The notes beneath the pieces are model-generated. The model ran no database searches. It was not told the origin of the DNA and saw only the letters and a program-made list of their open reading frames with translations. From Citromicrobium sp. UBA3494 (GTDB lineage: Bacteria > Pseudomonadota > Alphaproteobacteria > Sphingomonadales > Sphingomonadaceae), in NCBI GenBank assembly GCA_002377695.1, contig DFQH01000002.1, positions 1-64,000 of the forward strand: 64,000 nucleotides of DNA, read 5' to 3'. The position numbers were made by a program, and so were the translations under genes. Positions within the stretch are counted from its first letter, which is position 1. The number at the start of each line of letters is the position of its first letter. Below, piece by piece: positions 1 through 8,871 of the stretch.

Positions 1-75
1 TTCTTGATCGGTTTGTGCGCCATGACCTACGGGTATAACGGGCGCAAGCGGGTTTACGTCAACTCGCATCCATAA
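1..75 (+). CDS. C-terminal fragment of an unidentified gene (5' end outside window)
   Basis: Frame 1 is open from the first base to a TAA at 73-75, giving 24 residues that end YVNSHP. It may be the tail of a gene starting left of the window. The fragment is too short for a family assignment, and an open frame of this length can arise by chance. It points the same way as rmlA, but a 304-base gap separates them. Confidence 0.3.
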   Translation, partial: FLIGLCAMTYGYNGRKRVYVNSHP

Positions 76-379
76 ATAAGCCAGAATTCAATCTCCGTGC
101 AATAATCCACTTATTTGCGAAGATGGCCAAATTGAGAAATAAAGTCGATCATGAGCGGCAAAATTCCTCTTGCTCTATTCACTATAAAAACGCCCAATAA
201 CGTCACCTTCTAATGCGAGGTACTTATTTTTCTCAGTACTAAACGGAGTTTTTGGGTCCCACCCCTTCGTACATACCCATTTGATTTTTTGCCCGACCTG
301 ATTTGAAAATGGGTGACATAAAGGGTTCGACCTCTTATCCCATGGCCCTCAAACAAATTTTTTTATTATTGGGGTTTCA
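76..379 (+). other. AT-rich leader upstream of rmlA
   Basis: This stretch holds no convincing reading frame. It is clearly more AT-rich than the genes to its right and contains several T runs just before the GTG start at 380. It probably carries the rmlA promoter and 5' leader, but no single -35/-10 pair stands out. No clear ribosome-binding site precedes the GTG. Confidence 0.4.
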
Positions 380-1261
380 GTGAAAGGCATCATCCTTGCT
401 GGGGGTAGCGGCACGCGCCTCTTTCCGGCCACCATGGCACTATCGAAGCAATTGCTGCCGGTATTCGACAAGCCGATGATCTACTATCCATTGTCGGTCC
501 TGATGCTGGCGGGCATCCGCGAAATCCTGATCATCTCGACTCCGCGCGACCTCCCGATGTTCCGCGAAATGCTAGGCGACGGATCCGCGTTCGGCGTGGA
601 GTTCAGCTATGGCGAACAACCGCAACCTAATGGTCTCGCCGAAGCCTTCATCATCGGGGCCGATTTCGTGAACGGGCAGCCTAGCGCATTGATCTTGGGC
701 GACAACATCTACCACGGTGAGAAAATGGGTGAGAAATGCCGAGCCGCTGCCGCAGAAGCGGCTGCGGGCGGGGCCAACGTGTTTGCCTATCATGTCGACG
801 ATCCGGAACGTTACGGCGTTGCGGCCATCGATCCTGAGACCGGCCGGGCAACCAGCATCGAGGAAAAGCCCGCCCAGCCCAAATCCAACTGGGCGGTGAC
901 GGGCCTGTATTTCTACGACAGCGACGTCGTCGACATCGCCAGGAACGTACGGCCCAGCGCGCGCGGCGAGCTGGAGATCACCGACGTCAACCGCGCCTAT
1001 ATGGATCGCGGAGACCTGCATATTACACGGCTGGGGCGCGGCTATGCCTGGCTCGACACGGGCACGCACGAAAGCCTGCACGAAGCCTCCAGCTTCGTAC
1101 GCACGATCGAGCATCGCACCGGCATCAAGATCGGCTGCCCCGAGGAAGTCGCGTTCCGCCAGGGCTGGCTCTCTGCCGACGCCCTGCTCGAACGCGCGGC
1201 GATGATGGGCAAGACCGGCTACGGCGCATACCTCAAGAAGCTGGTGGACCTGCCCGCATGA
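380..1261 (+). CDS. rmlA: Glucose-1-phosphate thymidylyltransferase (RmlA/RfbA)
   Basis: RmlA joins dTTP and glucose-1-phosphate to form dTDP-glucose, the first step of dTDP-L-rhamnose synthesis in the cytoplasm. The 293-residue product has the usual family length. It shows the N-terminal nucleotide-binding signature [13 protein letters not shown] (residues 6-18), followed by [17 protein letters not shown], and the substrate-loop sequences LGDNIYHG and [20 protein letters not shown]. The start is GTG; no alternative start lies closer to the family N-terminus. Its stop overlaps the rmlC start by four bases (ATGA), so the two are probably translationally coupled. It is the only rmlA in the window, so the rmlB and rmlD copies at 8,002-9,920 must depend on it or on a copy elsewhere. 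Confidence 0.97.
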   Translation: MKGIILAGGSGTRLFPATMALSKQLLPVFDKPMIYYPLSVLMLAGIREILIISTPRDLPMFREMLGDGSAFGVEFSYGEQPQPNGLAEAFIIGADFVNGQPSALILGDNIYHGEKMGEKCRAAAAEAAAGGANVFAYHVDDPERYGVAAIDPETGRATSIEEKPAQPKSNWAVTGLYFYDSDVVDIARNVRPSARGELEITDVNRAYMDRGDLHITRLGRGYAWLDTGTHESLHEASSFVRTIEHRTGIKIGCPEEVAFRQGWLSADALLERAAMMGKTGYGAYLKKLVDLPA

Positions 1262-1824
1262 CCCAGTTCGTCCGCCACGCCATTTCCGATGTGATCGAGG
1301 TGACGCCGCCCAAATACGGCGACAATCGCGGCTTCTTCTCCGAAGTCTTCAAGCAGTCCGCGTTCGAGGCGGAAGGTATCCGGATCGACTGGATCCAGGA
1401 CAACCAGTCGCTGTCCGCCCCGGTCGCCACGGTGCGCGGTCTGCACTTTCAGGCCCCGCCGGTCGCGCAGGACAAGCTGGTGCGCGTGTTGCGCGGCGCG
1501 GTCTACGATGTCGCGCTGGATATCCGCAAAGGCTCGCCGACCTACGGCCAGCATGTCGGCGTCACGCTATCGGCGGAAAAGTGGAACCAGCTGCTGGTGC
1601 CCGTCGGCTTCGCGCATTGCTTCATGACCCTGGTGCCCGATACCGAGGTGCTCTACAAGGTCAGCGGCCCCTATTCCAAAGAGCATGAAGGCGCGATCCG
1701 CTGGAACGACCCGGCGCTTGGGATCGACTGGCCGGAGATCGAGGGCGAACCGACCCTGTCGGAGAAAGACCTCGAAGCCCCGCTCCTGGCCGATTTCGAC
1801 ACCCCGTTTACCTACAAGGGCTGA
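1258..1824 (+). CDS. rmlC: dTDP-4-dehydrorhamnose 3,5-epimerase (RmlC), intact copy
   Basis: RmlC epimerises C3 and C5 of dTDP-4-keto-6-deoxyglucose in dTDP-L-rhamnose synthesis. The 188-residue cupin protein has the family landmarks in order: [19 protein letters not shown], the catalytic-histidine segment RGLHFQAPP, and the C-terminal [13 protein letters not shown] with the conserved tryptophan. It overlaps rmlA by ATGA. A second rmlC on the opposite strand near 10 kb is broken at exactly this C-terminal motif, so this copy is probably the working one. Length and motifs are complete. Confidence 0.97.
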   Translation: MTQFVRHAISDVIEVTPPKYGDNRGFFSEVFKQSAFEAEGIRIDWIQDNQSLSAPVATVRGLHFQAPPVAQDKLVRVLRGAVYDVALDIRKGSPTYGQHVGVTLSAEKWNQLLVPVGFAHCFMTLVPDTEVLYKVSGPYSKEHEGAIRWNDPALGIDWPEIEGEPTLSEKDLEAPLLADFDTPFTYKG

Positions 1825-1980
1825 CCTGGACAGTCACCTTTGAAACGACGCGTCGTGGCCGAGAATTCTCTTACGCAGCCATAGCAGGTCGCGCAGGGCT
1901 TAATCCTCGATAGCGCGGGTTGGGTCGATCACGGCGTGGGCGAAGTCTGGTTACGAAACAGACTAAGCACTTGGTCGAGT

Positions 1981-3177
1981 TCAATAAGAATTATAGCGGA
2001 GTTTCATGCGGCCGAGCTGAGCACGCAGTGTTGGCTCGTCGCTAAATGAGCGGGCGAATACTTCGAGATTCAGCGTCGGACAAGCATCGGCGATTTCTGG
2101 CACCACGACGCGGTTTGATCCGTTTGTGAGAGATGCTTCATGAAAAGGTTCTCGCGTCCCCTCACACCGGAGCTGAAGCCTAAGATTGTGAACCTTAAGC
2201 TGCCGCTCGCCGCTGACTTCGATGCTGAGATTCGAAAGATCGGATCCGTTGTCGATGACGCGGCGGGCAATTACGCCTCCTTGCCCGGGACGTGCAAATA
2301 TTTCTAAATATTTATTATTACGGCTTGGTTGCGCACGAAAATCGTCTCGGTTCGTTAACTTCCAATCAAAGGGAGGAAATTGGAAATCCCACGAGAGATT
2401 CGCGGGCGGTTCCGTGGACCGCCTATCGCTTTGGGTCGCTATACTGTAAACACTCTTGGCTTCAGTCAGAGCACCTTGATTGACCAAGCCGCTGATAAGG
2501 CGGCTGTCGAATTCAGTGTTCTCAATCGTCAGGTCGCTTCGGATCCTTGCTAACGCAAGGTTAGCTTCGGGCGTAGCGCTGACAGCTGAGAGTAAAAATG
2601 GTTCGTGCCAAGGAGACGACCCGTCTAAAAGCTTCGCAAAAGCCGGAGCCGCGCCCGGCGTAGCGAGCGCATCAAGCAATACAGAGTCAAATCTCTCACG
2701 AACATGGGGGCGAACGCGAAGCATCTGATCGAGGGTCTCGACCACCTTCTCATAATCTTCATTTGCAGCGGCCTGATCCATTACTAAAGCTTGGAGGGCA
2801 TAGTGATGCCTATTGAGCTGCGAAGCCAAGGCAAGCAGCTCTTCTCTCTCTTGAGGAAGGCGCGATGACAAGACGACAACAGCATATGCCCGTGGTGCGA
2901 GAGGGTCTCTCCTAATCGCCTCCAACGCAAAAGCGCGAGCCGAGAATGCGGCCGCTTGCGCGCTTTCACGCGGATCTTCGCCAGTGCGGGTAACTAGATT
3001 CTCCTTAAATTGCCTGAACGCAATACGCTCCCAAGCAAGTCCATTATAGGGCAAAAGCGCAACCGCATGACTTGGAGCTCTTTCTGTAAGATAGATGCTT
3101 ATGGCCTGGACTGCCAGCAGACTAGAAAGAGCGACAGAAGTAAGCAGTATTGCCCCGCGACGGATCGGATCGGTCAT
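1981..3177 (-). CDS. Membrane-anchored TPR-like protein of the export module, function unknown
   Basis: The 398-residue product has one hydrophobic segment near residues 8-27, suggesting an inner-membrane anchor with the rest periplasmic. The middle part, about residues 40-230, is alpha-helical and alanine/leucine-rich with TPR-like spacing (FALEAIRRDPLAPRAY). The last 140 residues look beta-rich, starting near WDFQFPPFDWKL, and contain two cysteines that might pair. Proteins of this build occur next to Wzc/Wza genes in sphingomonad exopolysaccharide loci, so a role in export or assembly is inferred, not shown. It follows the Wzc gene by 12 bases in the same direction. Its base composition is noticeably lower in GC than core genes to the right. 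Confidence 0.6.
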   Translation of the reverse strand: MTDPIRRGAILLTSVALSSLLAVQAISIYLTERAPSHAVALLPYNGLAWERIAFRQFKENLVTRTGEDPRESAQAAAFSARAFALEAIRRDPLAPRAYAVVVLSSRLPQEREELLALASQLNRHHYALQALVMDQAAANEDYEKVVETLDQMLRVRPHVRERFDSVLLDALATPGAAPAFAKLLDGSSPWHEPFLLSAVSATPEANLALARIRSDLTIENTEFDSRLISGLVNQGALTEAKSVYSIATQSDRRSTEPPANLSWDFQFPPFDWKLTNRDDFRAQPSRNNKYLEIFARPGQGGVIARRVIDNGSDLSNLSIEVSGERQLKVHNLRLQLRCEGTREPFHEASLTNGSNRVVVPEIADACPTLNLEVFARSFSDEPTLRAQLGRMKLRYNSY

Positions 3178-3189
3178 TGTCCTCCCATC

Positions 3190-5379
3190 CTATTGAACTG
3201 GCTGAGATTCTGCTGCAGCAGATCTCTCCCCGATTTCTCGCCCGTAACCATAACCGTGACCATAACCATAACCATAACCATATTCATAGCTAGCAGCCCG
3301 CTGGCTCAGTTTTGTCAAGACAGCACCAAAGACTCGCGCGCCAGATCTGTGAAGGCGGTTGAGAGTGGCTTCGATCGACTTGGCCTTCACCTTGTCATAT
3401 TCGATCACATAGAGAATTCCATCCGCAGCACGGGCGGTTTCGATAGCGTCCGCCAGCGATAGCATCGGCGCCGCATCGATAATAACTTGATCATAAGCTT
3501 GATGGGCTTCGGCAATGATCTCTGATAGTCGTTGGGTAGCGAGAAGATCGACCGGGTTGGGAGGCGGTGGCCCGCTTATGACATAATCGAACCCAAGCCG
3601 TTTGGATGAGCGCACTTCAGTGGTGAGCGATGCGTTGGGCCTCGTCAGGAGAGCGGACAGGCCTCCGGTCACAGGGCCTTCGTCTTCGAGGGTTTCCATT
3701 ATGCGAGAATTGCGCAAGTCCGCATCGATCAAAAGTGTGCGCCGACCGAACTGCGCAAAGCTCGTGGCTAGCGCCACACTCGATGTGCTCTTACCTTCGG
3801 CTGGCACTGTTGAAGTGACCATGAGCGTCTTGGGCTCACCTTCTGGCGTCAGGAATGCCAAGCTTGACCTTAAAGAGATATACGCTTCACTCAGTTCAGA
3901 GCTTCGAATAGCAAGATTTTCACGAATCTCCTCTTCAGAGGACTTAGGAATTGTCGCCAAAACCGGCAGGTTAAGTCGCGCTGTAATGTCATCTGAGCTC
4001 CGCAAGGTCTGGCTCAACACAACCCTGAGATAGACGAGGCAAAAGGCAAGCCCGAGGCCCGCAATAAGGCTAATCAAAAGATTGTTCAGTAATGAGGGCG
4101 AAGCAGGACGCTCAGGCACCGCGGCCTCATCGATTAGCTTTATGTTATTTTGACCGGCACCAGAGGCTTCGAGCTCTTTGAAGCGCTGCAGAAGCGCGTC
4201 ATAGAGTGAGCGGTTGGTCTCGACCTCTCGCTTTAAAATACCATATTGGATGCCCTGATTCTGCTGTCCAAGGAAACGGGACTTCGCCTCTTCGAGTTGC
4301 GCGCGAAGTTCCTGCTCGCGGAGCCTCGCCGACTGGAGCGCCTCGGTTGCTTTCGACCGCAGTGCGTTGCGCAGCGATTGAACTTCAGCTTCCTTTTCTC
4401 TTAGGGGAGCGTAGCCCTCGCCAAATCTCTCGCGAAGAGTCGACAACTCAGCTTCTGCAACGGCCAGCGCCGAGTTCACCTGTGCATTCTGTCCGTCGCC
4501 AACCAGATCGTTTGAAGCGACCGCCGCTTCTGCAGAGATGCGCTCGGTTACGGCGTCAGCCAGTGCTGCGTTGAGCGCTGCAAGATCGGTTGCGATAAGT
4601 GTCTGGGACGCGGTGCCAGAGTCCCCGCCGGTGCCATTGTTTTCCAAAATGAGAATTTCATTTTCGTTTGCGTAATCAACGAGCTCCTTCTCGGAGCGTG
4701 ACAAAACTTCGCGCAACTCCCCAATTTGAGACTGCAGATATTCTCGAGCTTCGACATTGGCGCCAAAGCGCTTATCGTAATTGGCTGAGATAAATTCCGC
4801 AGCCCAAAGATTAGCGATCGAAGCCGATACACGGGCAGAAGGACTCGAAAATACAATATCGACCAAGCTTGACTGGGTAATATCTTGAACGCTTATCTGA
4901 TTAAGCAAGAGCTCCTCAATTTCGCGCTGCGCGATATCCTCGCCATCCGCCAACTCGAACGCTTCCAAAAACTCTTGGTTACGAGTGAGATTGCCCGCTT
5001 CGACAACGCGCGACGCCATGAAGCGCGATTCGAGCAACTCATACTGCGTGTTCAGATACTGCAATTCAGAGATAGTACTCGTCGCCTCGAGTGGGTCTAC
5101 ATCGGTAACGTTCGCGGTTATCTGGGAAATTTCGAGCCTTGCGCTCGCCTTGAATATCGGCGTCTGCAGTAGGGTAATTACGAGACCCGCAAGCAAACAT
5201 GCGACGATTACCGCGCCGATCCAGTAGCGCAAAGCCCTAGCCTCAAGCCAGTAACGCTCAAGATCAAGGAAAAAACCCTCGCCTGATGCATCATCGCGTC
5301 GGTCGGCCATGGGATATGCACCGACTCCATCTTGGACCACATATTGGGGGCCCAGACGGTTGGAACCTGCATCGGTCAT
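3190..5379 (-). CDS. Wzc-like polysaccharide co-polymerase with BY-kinase domain
   Basis: This inner-membrane protein would control chain length and export, with an autophosphorylating cytoplasmic tyrosine-kinase domain. From the chosen ATG the product has 729 residues. In order: a transmembrane helix near 45-68, a long periplasmic coiled coil with a GNVR-type region, a second membrane helix near 430-455, then the kinase with Walker A (STVPAEGKSTSS), Walker A' (TLLIDADLRNSR) and Walker B (VIIDAAPMLSLADA). The C-terminal tail has seven tyrosines at 698-712 in a Tyr-Gly repeat. The frame is open to 5421, but the ATG at 5379 fits the family N-terminus and leaves a 10-base gap after the Wza-like gene. 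Function follows from family knowledge; regulation by tail phosphorylation is inferred. Confidence 0.92.
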   Translation of the reverse strand: MTDAGSNRLGPQYVVQDGVGAYPMADRRDDASGEGFFLDLERYWLEARALRYWIGAVIVACLLAGLVITLLQTPIFKASARLEISQITANVTDVDPLEATSTISELQYLNTQYELLESRFMASRVVEAGNLTRNQEFLEAFELADGEDIAQREIEELLLNQISVQDITQSSLVDIVFSSPSARVSASIANLWAAEFISANYDKRFGANVEAREYLQSQIGELREVLSRSEKELVDYANENEILILENNGTGGDSGTASQTLIATDLAALNAALADAVTERISAEAAVASNDLVGDGQNAQVNSALAVAEAELSTLRERFGEGYAPLREKEAEVQSLRNALRSKATEALQSARLREQELRAQLEEAKSRFLGQQNQGIQYGILKREVETNRSLYDALLQRFKELEASGAGQNNIKLIDEAAVPERPASPSLLNNLLISLIAGLGLAFCLVYLRVVLSQTLRSSDDITARLNLPVLATIPKSSEEEIRENLAIRSSELSEAYISLRSSLAFLTPEGEPKTLMVTSTVPAEGKSTSSVALATSFAQFGRRTLLIDADLRNSRIMETLEDEGPVTGGLSALLTRPNASLTTEVRSSKRLGFDYVISGPPPPNPVDLLATQRLSEIIAEAHQAYDQVIIDAAPMLSLADAIETARAADGILYVIEYDKVKAKSIEATLNRLHRSGARVFGAVLTKLSQRAASYEYGYGYGYGHGYGYGREIGERSAAAESQPVQ
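3243..3290 (-). repeat. Hexanucleotide tract coding the Tyr-Gly tail of the Wzc-like kinase
   Basis: On the + strand the unit CCATAA recurs with small variations (CCGTAA, CCGTGA); on the coding strand it reads as alternating Tyr and Gly codons. Because the unit is six bases, slippage would add or remove Tyr-Gly pairs without breaking the frame. Confidence 0.75.
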
Positions 5380-5389
5380 AAGAATATCT

Positions 5390-6082
5390 CTAACGGGACA
5401 ATAGGAGGATAAGAGGAGCAAAGAGAGGCGAGAACTGGAGGATGTTGGCGACCCTCCGCCGAGAAGGCGAATCCCCGACCATCACGATATCGTTTGGATA
5501 AAGCTCCGGATCCGGGTAATTGCCGCGCTGAATTGCTTCAATATTATACAGGCCAATATAGCGCTGCCCGGCAACGGTGCGGAGAACCAAAACATCATCG
5601 ACCTGAGCAAACTCGGTAAGTCCGCCGGCACGATTAACCGCCGTAAGCAGCGTTGGTTGGCCGACGGCCGGATAAGCTCCCGGTTTTTCAACTTGGCCAC
5701 CGATTGAAACAGATGGTGGTGGAAACTCTTGGGGTATGACCCTTACCTGCGGATCGAGCACAATGCGTCCTCTAAGCCCATCCTCGATCATTTTCGCCGC
5801 ATCGCGAGGAGATAGCCCACCGACCTCAACCTCGCCGATATACGGGAATACAATATGCCCCTGCCCATCGGTAAGAAAGGTGCCGGTAAGCTCCTCCGCC
5901 CCAACCACTGAGATTTCAAGAATTTCCTGCGGGCCAATTCGGTATGAGATTTCGCCACGCGGCGCAGGGAGTGTATCCAGCTGCGTGACCGCGACCTCTG
6001 GTGCAAGTCCGATCGCCCGGTCCGTCGTAGCACAGCCCGCCACGCTCAGCGCAGCAACCAAAAGCAAAAAGTATCGCAACAC
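5390..6082 (-). CDS. Wza/KpsD-type polysaccharide export lipoprotein
   Basis: An outer-membrane or periplasmic export-channel lipoprotein. From GTG at 6082 the 230-residue product begins with a lipoprotein signal (LRYFLLLVAALSVAGC), with the lipid-acceptor Cys near residue 17. A polysaccharide export domain follows (YRIGPQEILEISVVGAEEL), then a SLBB domain (ITA-like segment VSIGGQVEKPGAYPA). The frame is open upstream to 6286, but those 68 residues are Trp/Cys-rich and unlike the family, while the GTG has a GGAG 11 bases upstream. At about 230 residues it is shorter than E. coli Wza and fits the shorter alphaproteobacterial export proteins. It sits between the polymerase/ligase gene and the Wzc-like gene in the same direction. 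Confidence 0.9.
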   Translation of the reverse strand: MLRYFLLLVAALSVAGCATTDRAIGLAPEVAVTQLDTLPAPRGEISYRIGPQEILEISVVGAEELTGTFLTDGQGHIVFPYIGEVEVGGLSPRDAAKMIEDGLRGRIVLDPQVRVIPQEFPPPSVSIGGQVEKPGAYPAVGQPTLLTAVNRAGGLTEFAQVDDVLVLRTVAGQRYIGLYNIEAIQRGNYPDPELYPNDIVMVGDSPSRRRVANILQFSPLFAPLILLLSR

Positions 6083-6179
6083 AGCGTAGGAATCTCCAGA
6101 CAGGCTCGTAACCCCATAACGGAACAGCCCAAGCTGCCAACCCCCCTGGCCGACCATCAACCAAAAACTTGGGCAACTG

Positions 6180-7631
6180 TCACTCAAGCACCCGCCTGTC
6201 CTCCGCCAAAAGCACAACCAGCCACACCCCCAGCACTTGAAAAATCGGTGTGCGGAGCGGATAATCGACAAGCGATGCCGCAGCAAGGACGATCACGACG
6301 GTCATCCAAAAAATCCCCAAGATTAAGGTGCCCCGCCTGATTATCAGCGCTCTGACTGCCGACAGGATCCAGGCCATTAACAGTAATAGCAAGATCGTGG
6401 CAGGCAGCCCGCCTTCGATAACCAATTGCGCCAAGTCATTATGGGCTTGATTGACATAATGGGGAATGAGCAACGCAGTTGGCTCGTAGATGTGATACAC
6501 ATCCTCGAACGTACCGAACCCGGCGCCCAGGAGCCAAAAGTTTGACATCATCTCTCCTAGAACAGGCGCAATCTGTAACCGCAGGTCCTCGAAAGCACTT
6601 TGCTGTACAAGGTCCTCAAAAGCTGGAGTTCGCTCAAAAAGGAAATAAACCAGCAGGGATGTCGCGACACCCGCCCCAAGGAACGGAAAGATGATTTGGC
6701 GGGGTAAGTGAAAGCCCCGAGCCGGCATCGTCGGACGATACCCCTCTTGCGTTACACGCCTTGCGATCCAGAACATCAGCCCCACCGCCATCAATGACAA
6801 AGCAGCCAATGCAAGCCCGGCCCGGGAACCACTTACTAGCACACAGAGAAAGACGAGCAAAAATGCGGGACCGGCGGCGAAGCGAATCCATCTCATCATT
6901 GCGCCGACGCGCGGAGTCGTTGCCAACCGTGCTATAACGAGCATGGAGATCACCGAGAAAGCTGCGGAGTGGTTCTCATTTGCAAAAATTCCGGCGGGCG
7001 CCCCATCGTTGGTCGCGCCATAAAGATAGAGCAGACTGTCCCTACCTGTGAGCACTTGGCCGATACCTAGCACGGCATCAAGCACACCCATGCCTGCGAC
7101 CAGCAGCAGGATAACAAGCCTCAGCTCACTTCGCTGATGGACGAGCACCAGCAAGAGAGCACATCCAGGCACGATGAGGCTCGCTAGTGCGTTGAGAGTT
7201 CTGCTAGGTACAAATGAGATTGGACGCCAATGCCCTTCCAACCCTAGCAGCACATCAATCTTAGCCAACACCTCCCGATCTGGCAGCGCCTGCCAGATCA
7301 CTGGCGGGAGCGGCACGAGCTGCAACGCCGTCCATAACGCCAAGGCAAAAAGCAGGATGAAATGAAACCGATAGCCCCGGATGGATTCCGCGCTCGAGTG
7401 CCAAAGTGCCGCACCCAAGAACAAGGCAGCAAGTGGCCGGAGAAGCGCAAAGTGCGCCTCTTCGTACTTAGAGCTCCCCCCTAACAGCAACACAACCAAA
7501 GCAAAAGAAACAATTAATAGTAGGGCATTCTTGGGGCACACCCCTTCCGCGCTATTCGCTCGGGCCGCAGGATCTCTCTTTTTCCGCAAATTAATTCGCC
7601 TCGCATTATGCCGATGAAATATTTCATTCAT
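6180..7631 (-). CDS. O-antigen ligase/polymerase family membrane protein
   Basis: A 483-residue polytopic protein with about ten to twelve hydrophobic segments. It has the large periplasmic loop and the conserved patch FANENHSAAFSV typical of the RfaL/Wzy_C superfamily (O-antigen ligase or EPS polymerase). A soluble, basic N-terminus of about 33 residues precedes the first membrane helix. Position directly upstream of the Wza- and Wzc-like genes suggests it polymerises or attaches the exported glycan. Sequence alone does not separate ligase from polymerase, and a second Wzy-like gene lies at 12,730-13,992. Base composition is lower in GC than the core genome, as in the rest of this module. 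Confidence 0.85.
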   Translation of the reverse strand: MNEIFHRHNARRINLRKKRDPAARANSAEGVCPKNALLLIVSFALVVLLLGGSSKYEEAHFALLRPLAALFLGAALWHSSAESIRGYRFHFILLFALALWTALQLVPLPPVIWQALPDREVLAKIDVLLGLEGHWRPISFVPSRTLNALASLIVPGCALLLVLVHQRSELRLVILLLVAGMGVLDAVLGIGQVLTGRDSLLYLYGATNDGAPAGIFANENHSAAFSVISMLVIARLATTPRVGAMMRWIRFAAGPAFLLVFLCVLVSGSRAGLALAALSLMAVGLMFWIARRVTQEGYRPTMPARGFHLPRQIIFPFLGAGVATSLLVYFLFERTPAFEDLVQQSAFEDLRLQIAPVLGEMMSNFWLLGAGFGTFEDVYHIYEPTALLIPHYVNQAHNDLAQLVIEGGLPATILLLLLMAWILSAVRALIIRRGTLILGIFWMTVVIVLAAASLVDYPLRTPIFQVLGVWLVVLLAEDRRVLE

Positions 7632-8001
7632 TTAGGTCACCATCAGGCCGAAAGAGGGCTTTGACAAAATATTAGTTTTCCACTTATTCTTAACTACCTT
7701 GCGCAAACTCCGTAGCTAAACCAATAGGCTTGGCAGGCACGCGTTTTGAGCGTTGTAGGGCAATGGCGAACCGTCGATACGTGGGCGGTGCAATCCCTGC
7801 GCTTTCGCCACCGCAACCCCAGCGCAACTAACCCATTCATACTGTCCGTCCCAATGCAGGCAAGTCTCCACCCCTTCGCGCAGCACTGCCATTGCCTTGG
7901 CGCGTGCGCTGTCCATGGGCACCAGTTCGCCTTCCATCTTCTCGCAGACGCACCGAGCTTCGCGCGCGAGCCGCGTACGGCTGACGACGAAGGGCGCTGT
8001 G
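7632..8001. other. 370-base gap with no convincing gene
   Basis: The left third, next to the ligase gene, is AT-rich and probably holds its promoter. The right part, downstream of rmlD, is GC-rich. It has a weak 73-codon frame on the minus strand (7716-7937, starting MEGELVPM) with no recognised family and no clear ribosome-binding site. The composition change within the gap looks like a boundary between two modules. No terminator is evident. Confidence 0.4.
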
Positions 8002-8871
8002 TCATTTCAAGGTTCCTAAATCCGCCAAGCAATCTCTCAGGCCCGCCTGCCAATTAGGGCGGGGCAGGCCAAATACGGCGGTGGTTGCGCCGCAATCGAG
8101 GCGGCTGTTCAGTGGGCGCACCGCCGGTGTGGGATAGGCGTTGGTTGGGATGCCCTGCACGCGGGTAGGTCGGCCTGCCGCGGCAAATATCGCGCGGGCA
8201 AAAGTGCACCAGCTGGCATCGGGCGCGCCACTGAAATGGTAGGTGCCGGTCTTTTGCTCGTCGTCTTGCAGCTGCTGCGCGATGGACAGGCACGCGGCCG
8301 CAATGGCACGTGCGGGCGTGGGGCCGCCGATCTGGTCATCCACCACGCTGATTTGATCGCGAGTTTCTGACAGGCGCAGCATGGCTTTGACAAAATTCGC
8401 ACCATGGGCGGAAAACACCCAAGCGGTGCGCAAAATAGCATGGGTAGCTCGGCTGGCACGAATGCCCTCTTCGCCCGTCGATTTGCTGCGGCCATAGGCA
8501 TTGGCGGGCGCTGTCATATCACCAGGCGCCCAAGGGCTGTGGCCGGTGCCGGGAAACACATAATCGGTGGAGATATGCACCAAGGGAATATTCAGCGCCG
8601 CACAGGCCACAGCCATTTCCGCAGGCGCCGCGCCATTGATGGCGGTGGCCAGTGCCTCATCATCCTCGGCCCGGTCAACGGCCGTGTAGGCGGCGGCATT
8701 GATCACCGCGCGGGGGCGGTGGGCCTGGATGGCCGCAGCGCAGGCGCCGGGCCGCGCCAGATCGGCCGAATCGCGCCCGAGGCCCCGCAGATCCAGCGCC
8801 TGCGCCGACGCCAAATGCTGCAGCTCGCGCGCTACTTGGCCCGTGCGGCCAAATACCAACAAATCGCTCAT
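8002..8871 (-). CDS. rmlD: dTDP-4-dehydrorhamnose reductase (RmlD)
   Basis: RmlD reduces dTDP-4-keto-L-rhamnose to dTDP-L-rhamnose, the final step. The 289-residue product has an N-terminal Rossmann motif of the RmlD type ([15 protein letters not shown]), the substrate-loop segment [13 protein letters not shown] and the catalytic YGRSKSTGE (YxxxK). The start at 8871 overlaps the rmlB stop by ATGA. The open frame runs further upstream to 8931, but that extension lies inside rmlB and is unlike the family. It is the last gene of the rmlC'-rmlB-rmlD module on this strand. Confidence 0.96.
   Translation of the reverse strand: MSDLLVFGRTGQVARELQHLASAQALDLRGLGRDSADLARPGACAAAIQAHRPRAVINAAAYTAVDRAEDDEALATAINGAAPAEMAVACAALNIPLVHISTDYVFPGTGHSPWAPGDMTAPANAYGRSKSTGEEGIRASRATHAILRTAWVFSAHGANFVKAMLRLSETRDQISVVDDQIGGPTPARAIAAACLSIAQQLQDDEQKTGTYHFSGAPDASWCTFARAIFAAAGRPTRVQGIPTNAYPTPAVRPLNSRLDCGATTAVFGLPRPNWQAGLRDCLADLGTLK

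Noticed and set aside
7716..7937. 73-codon frame downstream of rmlD
   Set aside because: No ribosome-binding site, no family and a composition-junction context; left as part of the gap.
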